This document shows positions 35,590 to 44,583 of a stretch of DNA of 45,324 nt, piece after piece. Numbering within the stretch: the first letter of the stretch is position 1; the number at the start of each line of letters is the position of its first letter. The position numbers were made by a program, and so were the translations under genes. This DNA is from Algoriphagus sp. (GTDB lineage Bacteria > Bacteroidota > Bacteroidia > Cytophagales > Cyclobacteriaceae). Under the pieces are notes generated by a model. The model worked only from the letters and a program-made list of their open reading frames with translations, searched no databases and was not told where the DNA came from. Location: assembly GCA_021298245.1 (NCBI GenBank), contig JAJTDZ010000030.1, positions 1-45,324 on the forward strand, read 5' to 3'.

Positions 35590-35778
35590 ATGGAACTAGT
35601 TAATACATTCACCTATTTGGGGCTGATCGTCTCTTTTCTTTTACTTTTTTTAGGATTGATTCGACCCGTTTTGGTGCTATGGTTTTTGGACTCCTGCACT
35701 CGGATTAAGGTCCTAAAGTTGTATGGAACTAGCTTGGTTTTGTTTGTGATTTTATTCTTCTTGATCCACTGGAATTGA
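35590..35778 (+). CDS. Small membrane protein of unknown function
   Basis: This 62-residue protein starts at the ATG at 35590, just after the infB terminator; a longer in-frame start at 35536 would place the terminator inside the gene and is unlikely. It consists almost entirely of two hydrophobic helices (about 5-28 and 40-60) joined by a basic/Cys-containing loop (SCTRIKVLKLYG). I do not recognise the family. Its good start context, TM pattern and position suggest a real gene, but the evidence is thin. Confidence 0.55.
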   Translation: MELVNTFTYLGLIVSFLLLFLGLIRPVLVLWFLDSCTRIKVLKLYGTSLVLFVILFFLIHWN

Positions 35779-35856
35779 TAGAACAGGATAAAAAAGAAGC
35801 TTTAGCTGTTTTTTTTAATTTTTTTATTCATCTTAACATCGGAAATAGACCAATCC

Positions 35857-36402
35857 GTGAAAAACGCAATAGCCATAGTACTTCTTATTTGCTTTGCCAT
35901 CTTTCATTTTGGCTATTATGCGGTGTATTTTTCTGCCTCTATCTCTCTAGAAAATCGTTGGGACGATCAAATCTACGGGGATCAAGTACTGCAGATGGAA
36001 GAGCGTATGTTGGAAATTCCTTTACAAGCCCCTTACATGGCAAATCAGGAAGAATTTCAAGCTACCAATACTAGTTTTGAAAAAGATGGAAAGTATTACC
36101 GTGCCATCAAGCAGCGCTATCAAAACGACACCTTACAAGTGGTATATGTGCAAGATACTGCCAAAAAAAATCTTGATTCTGCAGTAAAGAGATGGATTTC
36201 TGCTTTGGCAGAGGATCAACTTCCACAAGACCAAGAGGCCAAGCAAATGGGAATGCTATTTGCCAAAGATTACATTCCATCCCAAGAGACTAGTTTTGAT
36301 GGTCTAGCAAGGCATGGATTTGAATTTAAAAAAGGGTTTATTTTTTCATCTTATTTCAGTCCTTATTTCACTATAGATTCTCCTCCTCCACAACTTGGTT
36401 AA
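35857..36402 (+). CDS. Exported or membrane-anchored protein of unknown function
   Basis: This 181-residue protein begins at a GTG (35857) that gives MKNAIAIVLLICFAIFHFGYYAVY, an N-terminal TM helix. The remaining 150 residues are a soluble extracytoplasmic domain, rich in Gln/Asp/Lys, with no motif I recognise; a Pro-rich end (DSPPPQLG) follows. It has the look of Bacteroidota small envelope proteins found near outer-membrane barrels. A 6-bp CTGAGG/CCTCAG hairpin follows the stop but lacks a T run. Confidence 0.65.
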   Translation: MKNAIAIVLLICFAIFHFGYYAVYFSASISLENRWDDQIYGDQVLQMEERMLEIPLQAPYMANQEEFQATNTSFEKDGKYYRAIKQRYQNDTLQVVYVQDTAKKNLDSAVKRWISALAEDQLPQDQEAKQMGMLFAKDYIPSQETSFDGLARHGFEFKKGFIFSSYFSPYFTIDSPPPQLG

Positions 36403-36484
36403 TTTTTTCTCATGACTAACTGAGGGTTTTCCTCAGCCATGGTGTCGTGACCCATTACCACCGAAAACCACTAGACTAGCTTCT

Positions 36485-36518
36485 TTTGGTTTATGGAGTT
36501 ATTTCATTCTTACATTTT
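36485..36518 (+). promoter_or_regulatory. Weak candidate promoter of the barrel/haloperoxidase unit
   Basis: TTTG (36485-36488), 22 bases, then TACATTTT (36511-36518) resembles the TTTG/TAnnTTTG pair with one mismatch. It lies 14 bases before the gene start, which would leave a very short leader. Confidence 0.35.
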
Positions 36519-36531
36519 AATCTAAAATAAT

Positions 36532-37455
36532 ATGACTTATCGTCTAAGATTTCTGAGTTTGCTATTCGCAAGCTTGGGAATACTTACTATATCTCGAGCG
36601 CAGACGCCCTTGGATGGGCTAATGATGCCGAAGGGGGAGATATGCGTTGCGCTCATGTATGAGCAGGGCACTTGGGACCGCTATTGGGAAGGTTCTGTCG
36701 TTCGAGTTAATCAAAACATAGGGACCTTTACTCGGCAAATGGGAATGCCCATGATTGTAGGGGGGATTACCGACAAGATCAATGTCATCTTGAGTCTGCC
36801 CTATGTGAAAACTTCCGCATCTGCTGGACAGTTGGCCGGAGTCCAAGGGATACAAGACTTAGGACTTTCGGTAAAGGCAATAGTAGTAGAAAAGACCTTG
36901 GGTAAAGGCAAATTAACGGGTTTTACGAACCTTAGCCTAAGCACACCTGCTTCCAATTATTTATCGGATTACATGCCATTTAGTTTAGGTTTTGGAGCGA
37001 ATGAGTTGGGAATTAGGGGCATTGGATTGTATGAACTGGATAAAGGTCCCTACTTCAGGGCATCGTATTCCTACTTGCATAGAGGGATTACCGAGGCTGA
37101 GCGGGATTTTTATTATGCCGATGGGGCCTATTATACTTCAAAAATGGATGTACCGGATGCTTTTCTAAGCCAAGTGACCCTTGGGTCTTGGATGTTTAAT
37201 AAAAAATTGAGGGTGGAGGCAAGCCTGACTACCGTTCGATCTACATCTGGAGACGACATCCGGGTGTATTCCATGCCTCAACCTACCAATAAGGTTGATG
37301 TGGATCGAATCGAAGGCTTTGCTCAATATTATTTTGGATCCAAACGAAGCTTCGGAATTATAGCTTCTTACCATCACCTGTTTTCTGGAAGAAATATGGG
37401 ACAATTTTCAGGTTATGGGTTAGGCCTGACCTACCAATTTAAGGCCCTTAAATGA
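36532..37455 (+). CDS. Outer-membrane beta-barrel protein (transporter-like)
   Basis: This 307-residue protein has a signal peptide (ending ISRAQ) and then alternating hydrophobic/aromatic strands with Gly-rich turns, closing with YGLGLTYQFKALK, a barrel-like end. It resembles porins annotated as 'transporter' or phenol-degradation MetA-like proteins, but no substrate can be given. Its stop overlaps the start of the following lipoprotein gene by 4 bases (ATGA). That strong coupling suggests the two act together at the cell surface. Confidence 0.78.
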   Translation: MTYRLRFLSLLFASLGILTISRAQTPLDGLMMPKGEICVALMYEQGTWDRYWEGSVVRVNQNIGTFTRQMGMPMIVGGITDKINVILSLPYVKTSASAGQLAGVQGIQDLGLSVKAIVVEKTLGKGKLTGFTNLSLSTPASNYLSDYMPFSLGFGANELGIRGIGLYELDKGPYFRASYSYLHRGITEAERDFYYADGAYYTSKMDVPDAFLSQVTLGSWMFNKKLRVEASLTTVRSTSGDDIRVYSMPQPTNKVDVDRIEGFAQYYFGSKRSFGIIASYHHLFSGRNMGQFSGYGLGLTYQFKALK

Positions 37456-39005
37456 GAAATCTTATGAAAAAATATAATTACGTACCCCTGTTGGTGGTAC
37501 TTTTCTCCCTAGGGATTACTTCGTGCATGGAAGACTTGCCTAGATACAATGAATTTACCGGATATGAATTTTCAAGTTTGGACCCCAATGCTGGTCAATG
37601 GAAATTGGTCCTTCACAGCTCCCCCGAACAGATTGCCCTAGCTAGTCCTAGTGCTACCGGGTCAGCTGAACTTCTCAAGGAGTTGGAAGATGTAAAGGCA
37701 AGAAGTAAAAATGCTACAGCAGCTCAGCGAGAGGCAGTGGCCTATTGGACCAATAACCCCTTGGTAAGGTGGAATGAAATTGCCTTGGAATTGGCTACCA
37801 AATACAATTTAATTCCTGCGCCCAATCCGGATGGAACTTATCCCGTCCCTGATCCTACCAATCCATCCAAATATCCCAAGTTCCCCTATTCTCATCCGCC
37901 CTACACCAGTAGGATGTTGGCGTATTTGAGTGTAGCCCAATACGATGGATTGATCATGGCTTGGCATTATAAATATAAATTTAAGCGGCAGGCCCCCTAC
38001 CAATTGGATACGCAGATCAAATCTGCCTATGAGGCCAATGGACTCTATTCTTATCCTTCGGATGGAGCTGTAGCGGCTATTGCCTCTAGAGACGTGCTTA
38101 CGGCCATGTTTCCATTGGAAAAGGACTATCTAGCCCAGAAAGCGCAAGAGCATTTGGAATCCCTGCTTGTGGCAGGAATCCATGTTGCTAGTGACTTGGA
38201 GGCAGGTCAATTGATCGGAGCTGGAGTAGCTAAGACCGCCCTTGCAAGGGCATCAACAGATGGAATGAAAAATGCACAGGCACCTAAAGCCATCTCTGAT
38301 TCTATTAAAAATGCAGCCAAAGCTCGCTTTGGATGGTCATGGGAAAATCAGGAGACCCCTCAAAGACTGGTGGGATTGGTTCCTTTATTTGGGAGAGTTA
38401 GGCTGTGGAATGTGCCCAATGTAGAGGCTATTCGTCCCGGTCCTCCTCCAGCACCAGGATCGCCTGTATTTCAGGAGGCGGTGTCAGAATTGAAAAGATA
38501 TGCCAATACCCTCACTCCAAACCAGCGAAGGATTGCTAATTTTTGGAACGATGGATTAAATACCTACACTCCTCCTGGGCATTGGAATCGCTTTGCAAAA
38601 GAGGAGGTTGTGGCCAATAAACTCAATCCGGTGAGGACTGCTCGGGTATTTGCTTACCTCAATATGGCCATCATGGATGCAGGTGTAGGATGCTGGGATG
38701 CCAAGTATTACTACCATTATCCGCGACCAATCCAGACTATCGCTGGGTTTAAGACTATTCTGGGTACTCCAAATTTTCCTGCTTATACCTCAGGGCATGC
38801 TTCCTTTTCTGGTGCTGCCGCCGAAGTAATGGCCCATTTTTTTCCTGGAAACGCCATTCAGTTTAGGAAATGGGCAGAGGAAGCTTCCATGTCACGTATT
38901 TATGGGGGCATCCATTACTCATTTGATGCAAGTGCAGGTTTGACCCAGGGCAAGCAAGCAGCCAGTTTCGCAATTGCAAAAGCAAAATTGGATAACGCGG
39001 AATAA
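37452..39005 (+). CDS. Vanadium-dependent haloperoxidase/PAP2-fold lipoprotein
   Basis: This 517-residue protein carries a lipoprotein signal (LGITSC, Cys25). The C-terminal half has the PAP2/vanadium haloperoxidase active-site pattern: a basic region around YYYHYPRPIQ, then SGHASFSGAAAE with His449, then GGIHYSFDA with His488. Vanadium haloperoxidases oxidise halides with H2O2, while PAP2 phosphatases use the same pocket on phosphate esters. The large size and helix-rich N-terminus favour the haloperoxidase-like group, but activity needs test. Coupled to the upstream barrel gene; its last 87 bases overlap the convergent cstA reading frame. Confidence 0.87.
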   Translation: MRNLMKKYNYVPLLVVLFSLGITSCMEDLPRYNEFTGYEFSSLDPNAGQWKLVLHSSPEQIALASPSATGSAELLKELEDVKARSKNATAAQREAVAYWTNNPLVRWNEIALELATKYNLIPAPNPDGTYPVPDPTNPSKYPKFPYSHPPYTSRMLAYLSVAQYDGLIMAWHYKYKFKRQAPYQLDTQIKSAYEANGLYSYPSDGAVAAIASRDVLTAMFPLEKDYLAQKAQEHLESLLVAGIHVASDLEAGQLIGAGVAKTALARASTDGMKNAQAPKAISDSIKNAAKARFGWSWENQETPQRLVGLVPLFGRVRLWNVPNVEAIRPGPPPAPGSPVFQEAVSELKRYANTLTPNQRRIANFWNDGLNTYTPPGHWNRFAKEEVVANKLNPVRTARVFAYLNMAIMDAGVGCWDAKYYYHYPRPIQTIAGFKTILGTPNFPAYTSGHASFSGAAAEVMAHFFPGNAIQFRKWAEEASMSRIYGGIHYSFDASAGLTQGKQAASFAIAKAKLDNAE

Positions 39006-40625
39006 GGAAACGCTCCATCTAAGGAGGTCAAAGTGGCTATACAGGTACTTTGACGCTATGGCTAAAATAAACAGCAAGGAGGCAATGGCTGCTAGAATAT
39101 AGCCCTGGTCTTGGAAATTTTTCCAGGCAAAAAGTCCCAATGAAGCCAAGGTGACGGTAAACATGAAAAACATGGGAATGGTCACGAAGGTAGCAGAGAT
39201 TTTGTTTTTGATCAGCCAAACCCCAATGGTCAGCAGAGCCAGAGCTGCAAGTAGTTGGTTGGCAGATCCGAAAATGGGCCATAGCTTCTCAAATTCTCCA
39301 GAGGCAAGCAATAATACGGAGAGAATCACGACAATTGTGGTGGATAGGTAGCGATTTTTGGCCATTACCTGCGCAGCAGGCTGAGGTATATCTTCAAAAT
39401 ATTCTTGCAGGGTAAATCTGGCCAATCGAGTACAGGTATCCAAGGTAGTTAGAGCGAATGCAGAAACGGTCAAGGCCACAAAGCCAATGGCAAAAGGCTC
39501 GGAAATCCCTAGGCTAGAGATCATACCTCCTAATCCAGTAGAAAATAAGGCTACGGGCCCCACTTCATTGATACGACTCAGGTATTCGGATCTATCCAAG
39601 ATCACTACTGCCCCTACCGAAATGATGGCTAAGAAAGATTCGATAAGCATCCCGCCAAAACCTACAATTTTTGCATCACTTTCCTTATCCAATTGCTTGG
39701 AGGTAGTTCCAGAAGCTACCAAAGCATGGAAACCTGAGATTGCCCCACAGGCAATGGTTACAAACAAGACGGGAAATACGTACCCCAAACTATCACTTGA
39801 GACTTGTACTTCTGTGCTCATTTCTATTTGGGGATTTGCAATGATGACTCCTGCCACCGCTGCGATCATCATGCCGTAGAGCAAATAGCTGTTGAGGTAG
39901 TCTCTGGGTTGAAGTAGCAGGGAAACTGGGGTGACTGAGGCTAAAAAAGCATAGGCCAATAGTCCTCCAACCCACCAGGTATAGTCCAAGGTTACAGGAA
40001 GCTGGGTCCCGAGATAGACAAAATAGTACATCAAAATCACCCCAATTACCGTGATAGCTATAAAGGCAATTTTTTTATTACCAACGAGTCGATTTAAATA
40101 CCCGAATGAAACTGCTAAAAAAATAAATAAGATAGAGGCTGAGGCTACTCCTGGATTGGCTACGAAAGTTTTGGCGATAATGTCTGAAAAAACGCCTATG
40201 ACCAAAATTAAGGTAGAGAAACTAAAAAGAATGAAGAGCTGCTTTCCTTTGATTCCGATCTGATTGCGAATGATAACTCCTATGGATTTGCCCTCTGTTC
40301 GCAATGAAGCGGCTAAGCTTCCTAAGTCGTGTACGGCTCCAAAGAAAATTCCTCCCAATAAAATCCAAATTACAGCAGGGACCCACCCAAAGGTAACAGC
40401 AATGATGGGTCCTACGATAGGCCCTGCTCCAGCAATGGAAGCAAAGTGATGACCTAAAACTACAATGGGCTTGCTGGGCTCATAGTCAATTCCATCTCGT
40501 AAAGTGTGGGAAGGTGCCTTTCTTGAATCGCTAAGTCCAAATTTCGAGTACACAAACTTTCCATAAAATCGGTAGGCTAAAATCAGGACGATAGCGGAAA
40601 TCAGGAGAAGAAGGGATAGGCTCAT
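38919..40625 (-). CDS. CstA-family carbon starvation protein (peptide/pyruvate transporter)
   Basis: This 568-residue inner-membrane protein has around 14 hydrophobic helices. CstA signatures are clear: PSKPIVVLGHHFASIAGAGPIVGP split over residues 50-73, and GGIFFGAVHDLGSLAAS. The family imports pyruvate or peptides during carbon limitation. The last roughly 28 residues (from about RVIQFCFCNCETG, Cys-rich) are read antisense to the 3' end of the haloperoxidase gene and look like run-through past an ancestral stop; the natural end would be near LLRWSV. No CstA-partner small protein is visible. Confidence 0.92.
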   Translation of the reverse strand: MSLSLLLLISAIVLILAYRFYGKFVYSKFGLSDSRKAPSHTLRDGIDYEPSKPIVVLGHHFASIAGAGPIVGPIIAVTFGWVPAVIWILLGGIFFGAVHDLGSLAASLRTEGKSIGVIIRNQIGIKGKQLFILFSFSTLILVIGVFSDIIAKTFVANPGVASASILFIFLAVSFGYLNRLVGNKKIAFIAITVIGVILMYYFVYLGTQLPVTLDYTWWVGGLLAYAFLASVTPVSLLLQPRDYLNSYLLYGMMIAAVAGVIIANPQIEMSTEVQVSSDSLGYVFPVLFVTIACGAISGFHALVASGTTSKQLDKESDAKIVGFGGMLIESFLAIISVGAVVILDRSEYLSRINEVGPVALFSTGLGGMISSLGISEPFAIGFVALTVSAFALTTLDTCTRLARFTLQEYFEDIPQPAAQVMAKNRYLSTTIVVILSVLLLASGEFEKLWPIFGSANQLLAALALLTIGVWLIKNKISATFVTIPMFFMFTVTLASLGLFAWKNFQDQGYILAAIASLLFILAIASKYLYSHFDLLRWSVSLFRVIQFCFCNCETGCLLALGQTCTCIK

Positions 40626-40761
40626 GGTAGAAGGAATTAACCTTGAAAAGCAACTTTGAAATTACCTAGGAGATAGGACTTCCAAAATACTAAAATTTAA
40701 CCCAAGACAAAACAGTTTCTATTTTAAGGAATGCTCTCCAAGAAAATGCTAGATTGATTTC

Positions 40762-40794
40762 TTGTTTTAATAATGGAATTTAAGCCTACCTTTG
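40762..40794 (+). promoter_or_regulatory. Candidate accD promoter
   Basis: TTG (40762-40764), 22 bases, then TACCTTTG (40787-40794), a full match to the -7 consensus. A start near 40799 rules out a translation start at 40773 and supports the ATG at 40830. Confidence 0.65.
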
Positions 40795-40829
40795 TACCCT
40801 TCAAGTCTTCAAAAAACCTACACATTCTT

Positions 40830-41672
40830 ATGGCTTGGTTTAAGCGAACTGACAAAGGCATCAAAACTTCTACCGCAGAAAAGAAAGATACTCCGGATGG
40901 GCTGTGGTACAAAACTCCCAACGGCACGATTGTTCATACGAGAGAGTTAAAAAACAATGCTTATGTCTCTCCTAGTGATGATTTTCATGTCAAAATAGGC
41001 TCAAAAGAATATTTCGAAATCCTGTTTGACAACAATAAATTTACCGAGTTGGATGCGGAAATGAAGTCGGGTGATCCGCTCAAGTTTGTGGACACAAAAT
41101 CCTATGCGTCAAGAATTGAAGCGACCATCTCTAAATCAGAATTAAATGATGCCGTGAGGGTGGCCTATGGAAAAATGAATGGACATGATCTGGTCATTGC
41201 ATGTATGGATTTTAATTTTATTGGCGGTTCTATGGGCTCTGTAGTTGGAGAAAAAATTTCCAGAGCTATAGATTATTCCTTAAAACACCGGGTTCCTTTC
41301 CTAATGATTTCTAAATCTGGGGGAGCAAGGATGATGGAGGCAGGATTTTCATTGATGCAAATGGCGAAAACTTCAGCCAAATTGGCTCTATTGGATCAGG
41401 CTAAAGTGCCTTATATTTCCCTTTTGACTGACCCCACTACGGGTGGAGTTACTGCCTCTTATGCCATGCTGGGTGATTTCAATATTGCTGAGCCAGGAGC
41501 TTTGATTGGATTTGCAGGTCCGCGGGTCATCCGAGAAACCATTGGCAAGGATCTTCCCAAAGGGTTTCAAAGTTCTGAGTTTGTTTTGGATCATGGATTT
41601 CTCGACTTCATCGTTGACAGACGCTTGCTAAAATTGAAGTTGAGTACCTTGTTGCAACTCATAAAAAATTGA
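40830..41672 (+). CDS. accD: Acetyl-CoA carboxylase carboxyltransferase subunit beta, without zinc-ribbon cysteines
   Basis: This 280-residue protein starts with [11 protein letters not shown], the common Bacteroidota AccD start. It is the beta half of the carboxyltransferase that makes malonyl-CoA for fatty-acid synthesis. The crotonase-fold core is intact, with [28 protein letters not shown] and [16 protein letters not shown]. The N-terminal zinc ribbon normally has two CxxC pairs; here the first pair reads YKTPNG and the second YVSPSD, so all four cysteines are gone while the surrounding residues remain. Partner accA is not in the window. Confidence 0.95.
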   Translation: MAWFKRTDKGIKTSTAEKKDTPDGLWYKTPNGTIVHTRELKNNAYVSPSDDFHVKIGSKEYFEILFDNNKFTELDAEMKSGDPLKFVDTKSYASRIEATISKSELNDAVRVAYGKMNGHDLVIACMDFNFIGGSMGSVVGEKISRAIDYSLKHRVPFLMISKSGGARMMEAGFSLMQMAKTSAKLALLDQAKVPYISLLTDPTTGGVTASYAMLGDFNIAEPGALIGFAGPRVIRETIGKDLPKGFQSSEFVLDHGFLDFIVDRRLLKLKLSTLLQLIKN

Positions 41673-41737
41673 GGAAGGGATCGAGAATTTTAACGTAAAA
41701 AGGACAAAACTTTTTAAGCGAATATTGGATTTATAAA

Positions 41738-41745
41738 TATATTTG
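41738..41745 (+). promoter_or_regulatory. -7 box upstream of nqrF
   Basis: TATATTTG lies 51 bases before the nqrF ATG and fully matches the consensus. A clear -33 TTTG is not visible, though a T-rich stretch is present at 41711-41715. The box suggests nqrF has its own promoter. Confidence 0.55.
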
Positions 41746-41795
41746 TGCGCCTTTTCATGGGCCATTTTCTAAAGGAAAAGTAAACTTAACAGTTC

Positions 41796-43100
41796 ATGGG
41801 TTCAGTAATTATTACTTCCATTGTAGCCTTTACGGTAATTATCCTGCTACTAGTCTTTATCCTCTTGTATGCCCAATCCAAATTGGTGAATTCAGGGGAT
41901 GTAAAAATCATTATTAATGGGGATGAAAGCAATCCGGTTGTTGCTTCCGCAGGTTCTAGTTTGCTCTCCACCTTAGGTAATCAAAAGATTTTTCTTCCTT
42001 CCGCTTGTGGAGGGGGAGGGACTTGCGCCATGTGCAAGTGTATCGTGGATGAAGGTGGAGGAGATGTGTTGCCTACAGAGGTAGGTCACTTAAGTAGGGC
42101 AGAGCAGCAAGGTCATGTTAGACTTGCGTGTCAAGTCAAAGTAAAGCAGGACATGAAGATTCGCGTGCCTGAAGAAATTTTTGGAATCAAGAAGTGGGAA
42201 TGTGAAGTTATTTCCAACTACAACGTTTCTACTTTTATCAAGGAATTTATGGTAAAGTTGCCTGAAGGAGAGACTTTACATTTTGAGGCAGGAGGATACA
42301 TTCAGATCGATGTACCTGCAATAACAGTCAACTTTAAGGACATGGACATTACTCCACATCCGGAGTTGGGTCACCCTGCTGATGTCTACAAAAGCGATTG
42401 GGATAAGTTTGGATTGTGGAGCTTGGTAATGAAAAATGAAGAGCCTTTGTTTAGGGCGTATTCCATGGCAAATCACCCGGCAGAAGGAAATATAGTCATG
42501 CTCACCATCCGTATCGCTACTCCTCCATGGGATAGAGCAAATAATCGCTGGATGGATGTCAATCCTGGGGTGTGTTCTTCCTATGTCTTTGGTAGAAAGC
42601 CTGGAGATAAGGTGATGATATCAGGACCTTATGGAGAATTCCATATCAATCCTACGCAAAGAGAAATGGTCTACATTGGGGGTGGAGCCGGTATGGCTCC
42701 CTTAAGAGCACAAATTTTCCATTTGTTCCATACCGAAAAGACCAAAAGGAAAGTATCGTATTGGTATGGAGGTAGATCAAAGAAAGAGCTTTTCTATGTA
42801 CCTCATTTCCGAGAAATAGAGAAGGAATTTCCAAACTTCAGTTTCCATATAGGTCTTTCTGAACCTCTTCCAGAGGACAATTGGAAAATCAAAACTTCTT
42901 TGGAAGATAAGAAAGCAGACGGTTATGTAGGCTTTATACACCAAGTCTTGTTTGACAATTACCTCAAGAATCATCCTGAGCCAGATGAGGTAGAATACTA
43001 CCTTTGCGGTCCTCCATTGATGAATGCTGCGGTATTGAAACTTCTCGATGACTTGGGAATTCCTAAAGAGAACATTCGCTTCGACGATTTTGGAGGATAA
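41796..43100 (+). CDS. nqrF: Na+-translocating NADH:quinone reductase subunit F
   Basis: This 434-residue subunit takes electrons from NADH and passes them through FAD and a 2Fe-2S cluster into the NQR complex, which pumps Na+. It has one N-terminal TM helix (about 5-27), a ferredoxin domain with ligands Cys71, Cys77, Cys80 and Cys112, an FAD-binding domain (RAYSMANHP) and an NAD-binding domain ([28 protein letters not shown]) ending in the typical FDDFGG. It is somewhat longer than the approximately 407 residues of Vibrio NqrF, because of an insert around 195-220. The other nqr genes are not adjacent. Confidence 0.97.
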   Translation: MGSVIITSIVAFTVIILLLVFILLYAQSKLVNSGDVKIIINGDESNPVVASAGSSLLSTLGNQKIFLPSACGGGGTCAMCKCIVDEGGGDVLPTEVGHLSRAEQQGHVRLACQVKVKQDMKIRVPEEIFGIKKWECEVISNYNVSTFIKEFMVKLPEGETLHFEAGGYIQIDVPAITVNFKDMDITPHPELGHPADVYKSDWDKFGLWSLVMKNEEPLFRAYSMANHPAEGNIVMLTIRIATPPWDRANNRWMDVNPGVCSSYVFGRKPGDKVMISGPYGEFHINPTQREMVYIGGGAGMAPLRAQIFHLFHTEKTKRKVSYWYGGRSKKELFYVPHFREIEKEFPNFSFHIGLSEPLPEDNWKIKTSLEDKKADGYVGFIHQVLFDNYLKNHPEPDEVEYYLCGPPLMNAAVLKLLDDLGIPKENIRFDDFGG

Positions 43101-43111
43101 GTCGACCTCTC

Positions 43112-43140
43112 AAAAATCCTGCTTCGGCAGGATTTTTTTT
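43112..43140 (+). terminator. Rho-independent terminator after nqrF
   Basis: An 11-bp perfect stem (AAAAATCCTGC 43112-43122, GCAGGATTTTT 43127-43137) has a TTCG tetraloop and a T run. Confidence 0.94.
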
Positions 43141-43183
43141 TAGGTATCATTTTTGATTAGTTTTAACTACTGATTTTCTAGAC

Positions 43184-44335
43184 ATGCAAATTCATTCTTT
43201 TTTTGAGCCGATAGCCGCTGAAGTAGTAGAAAAAACTTATCCAGATAATGCTTTGGTAAGGCAAATTGCGCTTCACTACGAATCATTTCCCGATCTTAAG
43301 CACGTACAACTTGCCTTAATTGGCCTAACCGAGAGTCGTGGAGCAAAGAGTTCTCAAAGTGTTTATCGGGCTAGTACGGAGATTCGTGAAAAACTTTATG
43401 AATTAAAAAAGGGAGCCTTCTCCTATAGAATTGCTGATCTTGGAAATTTGATTTGTGGCGAAAGCCTCAATGACACCTACCAACATGTTCGTCAGGTCGG
43501 AGAATATCTGATAAAGCAACAAATATTGCCCATATTTTTTGGGGGTTCACATGACCTAGACTATGGACAATACTTGGCTTACCAAAAATTGAAAAAATTA
43601 GTTACCCTGCTTACCGTTGATGCCAAAATTGATATGGAAGAAAAGGGACCTGAAAGTGATCGCCATACCCAAGAGATCGTCTTGCATCAACCCAATTTCC
43701 TATTTTCCTATGCGCACTTAGGTTACCAAAGTTTTTTAGTGGATTCTAGCTTGGTGCATGTTTTGGAAAAGCTCTATTTCGATCACGTGCGCATCGGCCA
43801 AATTCGGGATAATATAAATGAAATTGAACCTTTGATTCGCGATGCGGATCTTCTAAGTTTTGACCTATGTGCACTTCAATCTAACGTAGCTCCTGGAGCC
43901 GTGGATGCACAGCCCTTTGGATTGACGGGAGAAGAAGCTAGCCAGATTTGTTGGTTTGCAGGTTCCAATGAAAAACTAAGTTCTTTTGGCCTGTATGGCT
44001 ATGATCCCTACTTTGACGATGCTCGCAACAAAACCGCAAAAGTAGCTGCCGTCATGATATGGTATTTTATTGAGGGATTTTATAGTCGTAAAGACAGCTA
44101 TTCTTTCAAGAGTGCAGATTATATGAAGTATACAGTGTCTTTGGACAAAACCCCCAACACCTTAGTTTTTTATAAAAGCAAGCGAAGTGGGAAATGGTGG
44201 ATGGAAATACCTTATAATGATACAGGAATTTTTGATCGAGTGAGCACCGTACCCTGTAGTTATGCTGATTATCAGATGGCCCAGAAAGGAGAAATTCCCG
44301 AGCGTTGGATCACAGCACAGATCAAGTTGTATTGA
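43184..44335 (+). CDS. Arginase/formimidoylglutamase-fold protein with substituted metal ligands
   Basis: This 383-residue protein has the ureohydrolase fold. The family landmarks are present but altered. The GGxH loop reads GGSHDLDYG (His123). The DAHxD motif reads DAKID, with Lys148 where the bridging His should be. The SxDxDxxDP motif reads SFDLCAL, with Cys229 in place of the second Asp. Active arginases, agmatinases and formimidoylglutamases need these residues for two Mn2+ ions. The protein is usually annotated as formimidoylglutamase in relatives, but catalysis by the known mechanism looks doubtful. No other histidine-degradation gene is nearby. Its stop overlaps the cytochrome b5 start (TGATG). 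Confidence 0.85.
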   Translation: MQIHSFFEPIAAEVVEKTYPDNALVRQIALHYESFPDLKHVQLALIGLTESRGAKSSQSVYRASTEIREKLYELKKGAFSYRIADLGNLICGESLNDTYQHVRQVGEYLIKQQILPIFFGGSHDLDYGQYLAYQKLKKLVTLLTVDAKIDMEEKGPESDRHTQEIVLHQPNFLFSYAHLGYQSFLVDSSLVHVLEKLYFDHVRIGQIRDNINEIEPLIRDADLLSFDLCALQSNVAPGAVDAQPFGLTGEEASQICWFAGSNEKLSSFGLYGYDPYFDDARNKTAKVAAVMIWYFIEGFYSRKDSYSFKSADYMKYTVSLDKTPNTLVFYKSKRSGKWWMEIPYNDTGIFDRVSTVPCSYADYQMAQKGEIPERWITAQIKLY

Positions 44336-44583
44336 TGGAATCCTATACAAGCAAGCAACTTGCCTTAAGAAATGGTCAGGATACCCCTGAAATTTGGGTA
44401 GCCTACAAGGGCATCATTTACGACGTGACTTCTTCAAGATTGTGGAAAAAAGGCATGCATTACGAACATTGGGCAGGTCAGGATTTGACTACAGAGCTTG
44501 CTGATGCTCCACATACGGAAAGTGTTTTCAAAAAATTTCAAGCCATTGGCCAACTAATTTCCAATGATACTACTAGCAGATAG
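44335..44583 (+). CDS. Small cytochrome b5-like heme-binding protein
   Basis: This 82-residue protein starts at the ATG that overlaps the previous stop by one base (44335). It is a single cytochrome b5 domain: TSKQLALRNGQ, then IWVAYKGIIYDVTSS, a helical insert with His42 and His45 (MHYEHWAGQDL), and APHTESVF with His60. The classical HPGG ligand motif is absent, as in a bacterial subgroup whose heme is held by a different His pair (likely His45 and His60). No TM helix is present, so it is soluble. Redox partner unknown. It overlaps the next gene by 20 bases. Confidence 0.85.
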   Translation: MESYTSKQLALRNGQDTPEIWVAYKGIIYDVTSSRLWKKGMHYEHWAGQDLTTELADAPHTESVFKKFQAIGQLISNDTTSR

